Positions 5,359 through 6,561 of a stretch of 6,561 nucleotides of DNA are shown here, in pieces. Position 1 is the first letter of the stretch. The number at the start of each line of letters is the position of its first letter. Origin of the DNA: an uncultured Desulfobacterales bacterium (GTDB lineage: Bacteria; Desulfobacterota; Desulfobacteria; Desulfobacterales; JAFDCJ01); contig CALZJV010000399.1 in the NCBI GenBank assembly GCA_945787595.1, forward strand, positions 1 through 6,561, given 5' to 3'. The position numbers and the translations under genes were made by a program. The notes beneath the pieces were generated by a model. It did no database searches. It worked only from the letters and a program-made list of their open reading frames with translations, and was not told the origin of the DNA.

Positions 5359-6468
5359 TTATCCAATGATGAACTTTAGATATCCCAAGACAACCGCACC
5401 TACCAGTGCAAATGAAACATACAAAACAAAAACGCGGTGTGTAACCAGAGACCAAACGGCGGCCATGGCCGGCAGTGTCGTGGTCGGACCGGCGATCAGG
5501 AAGGCCAGCGCGGCGGCCGGGCTCATGCCTTGAGATAGAAGACCGCTGACCATCGGCAAGGCGCTCAAATTACTGGTATAGGTTGGGACACCAAGTAATG
5601 CTGCCGTAATAATGGCCCAGGCATTTTCGCGTCCCATAATGCCGGCGATCCACTCTGCAGGGATATAAAGAATAATCAAGGCTTCCAGGAAAAAGGCCAA
5701 CGCCATGAATTTGATAACCATCAGGGTCGCGCTGTAGGATTCCTTGGATAAGCGACTCCAAAAATTGGTTTTCTCGCCGCAACCGCAGCTTTTAGCCTTC
5801 GGCTCGTCCAGGGTGCGATCCATCTGAACAGGGACGGCAGCGGCACGAATTGCGGGTTGGATTTCGGTAAAAACGGTGGTGTTACCATCGCAGCAGACCG
5901 CCACTGGTGCGCCCATTGATTCAACGGGACGAAACCAGGAAAAATCCTTTATTCTCTCAATGAGCCCCCGCCAGGCACTTTGCATTAGTGAATAGGTAGT
6001 TTGGGTGACGGAGGCGTTGCGGTTGCGCAGGATATGGGTGCCGATCCATTGCTTTTGCATAGCGAAATGGGTGATGAACCCAGCGCTCAGGCTTAAGAGA
6101 AGCGTACCGACCAAGCGCCATATCGCCAAATTCCACCCGATGGTTCCGACACTTAAGAAAAAGATTTCCGGGTCCATGGAGGGTGATGCGATCCAAAAGG
6201 ACATCACCGGTGCCAAAGGCACGCCACTGATGAGCAGCGCTGCGATGACCGGAATTACGCCGCAGGAACAAAAGGGACTGAAGGCGCCCACAAGGGTTGC
6301 CAGAAGAATGGCGGTGATAGGCCTGGCGTCAAAGGCGCGTTTTATATATTTGGAAGCACCCGACATGTTCACCGCCACGGCCAGGGGAATCGTCACCAAC
6401 AGATAGGGCCAAATGTGCACAAAGGCTTCACCCATAAAATTGGCTATTTTTATAATTTCGTTTATCAT
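5359..6468 (-). CDS. arsP: ArsP-type permease (DUF318 family), probable organoarsenical exporter
   Basis: A 369-residue inner-membrane protein of the ArsP/DUF318 permease family, with about eight predicted membrane segments in two bundles (14-135 and 246-367) split by a long hydrophilic loop. Family signatures are AFSPFCSCGVIPVIAALL (62-79), FWIASPSMDPEIFFLSVGTIG (91-111), GVPTYTSNLSALP (293-305) and LIAGPTTTLPAMAAVW (324-339). Characterised ArsP exports trivalent organoarsenicals such as methylarsenite, which fits a nearby arsM. The loop carries CC (C192, C193) and CGC (C228, C230), candidate thiol sites for substrate delivery. A related branch (SO_0444 type) moves Cu or Zn, so substrate rests on context. 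ATG at 6468 has AAAGGAG at 6475-6481, 6 nt away. First gene after element C. Confidence 0.87.
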   Translation of the reverse strand: MINEIIKIANFMGEAFVHIWPYLLVTIPLAVAVNMSGASKYIKRAFDARPITAILLATLVGAFSPFCSCGVIPVIAALLISGVPLAPVMSFWIASPSMDPEIFFLSVGTIGWNLAIWRLVGTLLLSLSAGFITHFAMQKQWIGTHILRNRNASVTQTTYSLMQSAWRGLIERIKDFSWFRPVESMGAPVAVCCDGNTTVFTEIQPAIRAAAVPVQMDRTLDEPKAKSCGCGEKTNFWSRLSKESYSATLMVIKFMALAFFLEALIILYIPAEWIAGIMGRENAWAIITAALLGVPTYTSNLSALPMVSGLLSQGMSPAAALAFLIAGPTTTLPAMAAVWSLVTHRVFVLYVSFALVGAVVLGYLKFIIG

Positions 6469-6508
6469 GTTGCACTCCTTTCATTGCTTCGCAATTATTA
6501 TTCTATTT

Positions 6509-6542
6509 TTCCAGAATTATCGAAATATTAGGTCAAAAAAAA
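6509..6542 (-). promoter_or_regulatory. ArsR-like operator/promoter element C, before the permease
   Basis: On the plus strand TTCCA-GAATTA-TCGAA (6509-6524) has the same spacer as element B and one mismatched arm position, followed by a 10-nt spacer and eight A (6535-6542). It begins 41 nt upstream of the permease ATG. On the minus strand TTTTTTTTGACC precedes the dyad, including a TTGACC that resembles a -35 box, though no good -10 stands 17 nt on. Confidence 0.65.
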
Positions 6543-6561
6543 TGCCCCAAGTATGCAGAGG

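Noticed and set aside
1..6561. CRISPR array, tRNA, rRNA or insertion sequence
   Set aside because: No regularly spaced repeats, tRNA-like arms, rRNA segments or transposase motifs were seen on either strand.

Overview
The window reads as an arsenic-detoxification island. Every protein-coding gene I can support lies on the minus strand, so transcription runs from right to left. The gene content (arsenite methyltransferase, ArsP-type permease, DGC-family zinc-binding protein, CxxC carboxymuconolactone-decarboxylase-like protein, single-domain rhodanese, GAF-SpoIIE phosphatase) and the strong AGGAGG-type ribosome binding sites suggest an anaerobic Gram-negative bacterium, most likely a sulfate-reducing-type Desulfobacterota. 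That assignment rests on resemblance to remembered proteins, not on a search.

The genes fall into three blocks. Each starts 35-41 nt downstream of a closely similar 34-bp element made of an ArsR-like dyad (TTCGA-N6-TCGAA or a near match), a 10-nt spacer and a run of eight A (plus strand). Block 1 (right, about 6542 to 5023) holds the ArsP-type permease and a 62-residue Cys/Met-rich protein. Block 2 (about 4938 to 2875) holds arsM, a 22-codon ORF with a perfect Shine-Dalgarno sequence, a rhodanese and an AhpD-like CxxC protein. Block 3 (about 2809 to 80) holds the DGC zinc-binding protein, a 255-nt stretch with hairpins and a possible 25-codon ORF, a GAF-SpoIIE phosphatase and an ArsN2-type acetyltransferase. 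No ArsR regulator is in the window; if the elements are ArsR operators, it is probably encoded just beyond the right edge.

Working model: ArsM methylates As(III), the ArsP-type permease exports trivalent methylated arsenic, ArsN2 acetylates an arsenical or related compound, and the small thiol-rich proteins (62-aa protein, DGC protein, CxxC protein, rhodanese) handle thiol, sulfane-sulfur or metal chemistry. The roles of the last group are inferred from context.

Several genes carry possible lesions. arsM has a one-base deletion in a C run that separates its N-terminus from the catalytic domain. The phosphatase appears to lack about 20 residues inside its catalytic domain. The acetyltransferase has a non-consensus acetyl-CoA loop. 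These may reflect decay, sequencing error (arsM) or real divergence. The points most worth following up are the three-copy operator/promoter element, the 62-aa Cys/Met protein, the 22-codon ORF with its inverted repeat, and the Cys-rich GAF phosphatase beside arsN2.
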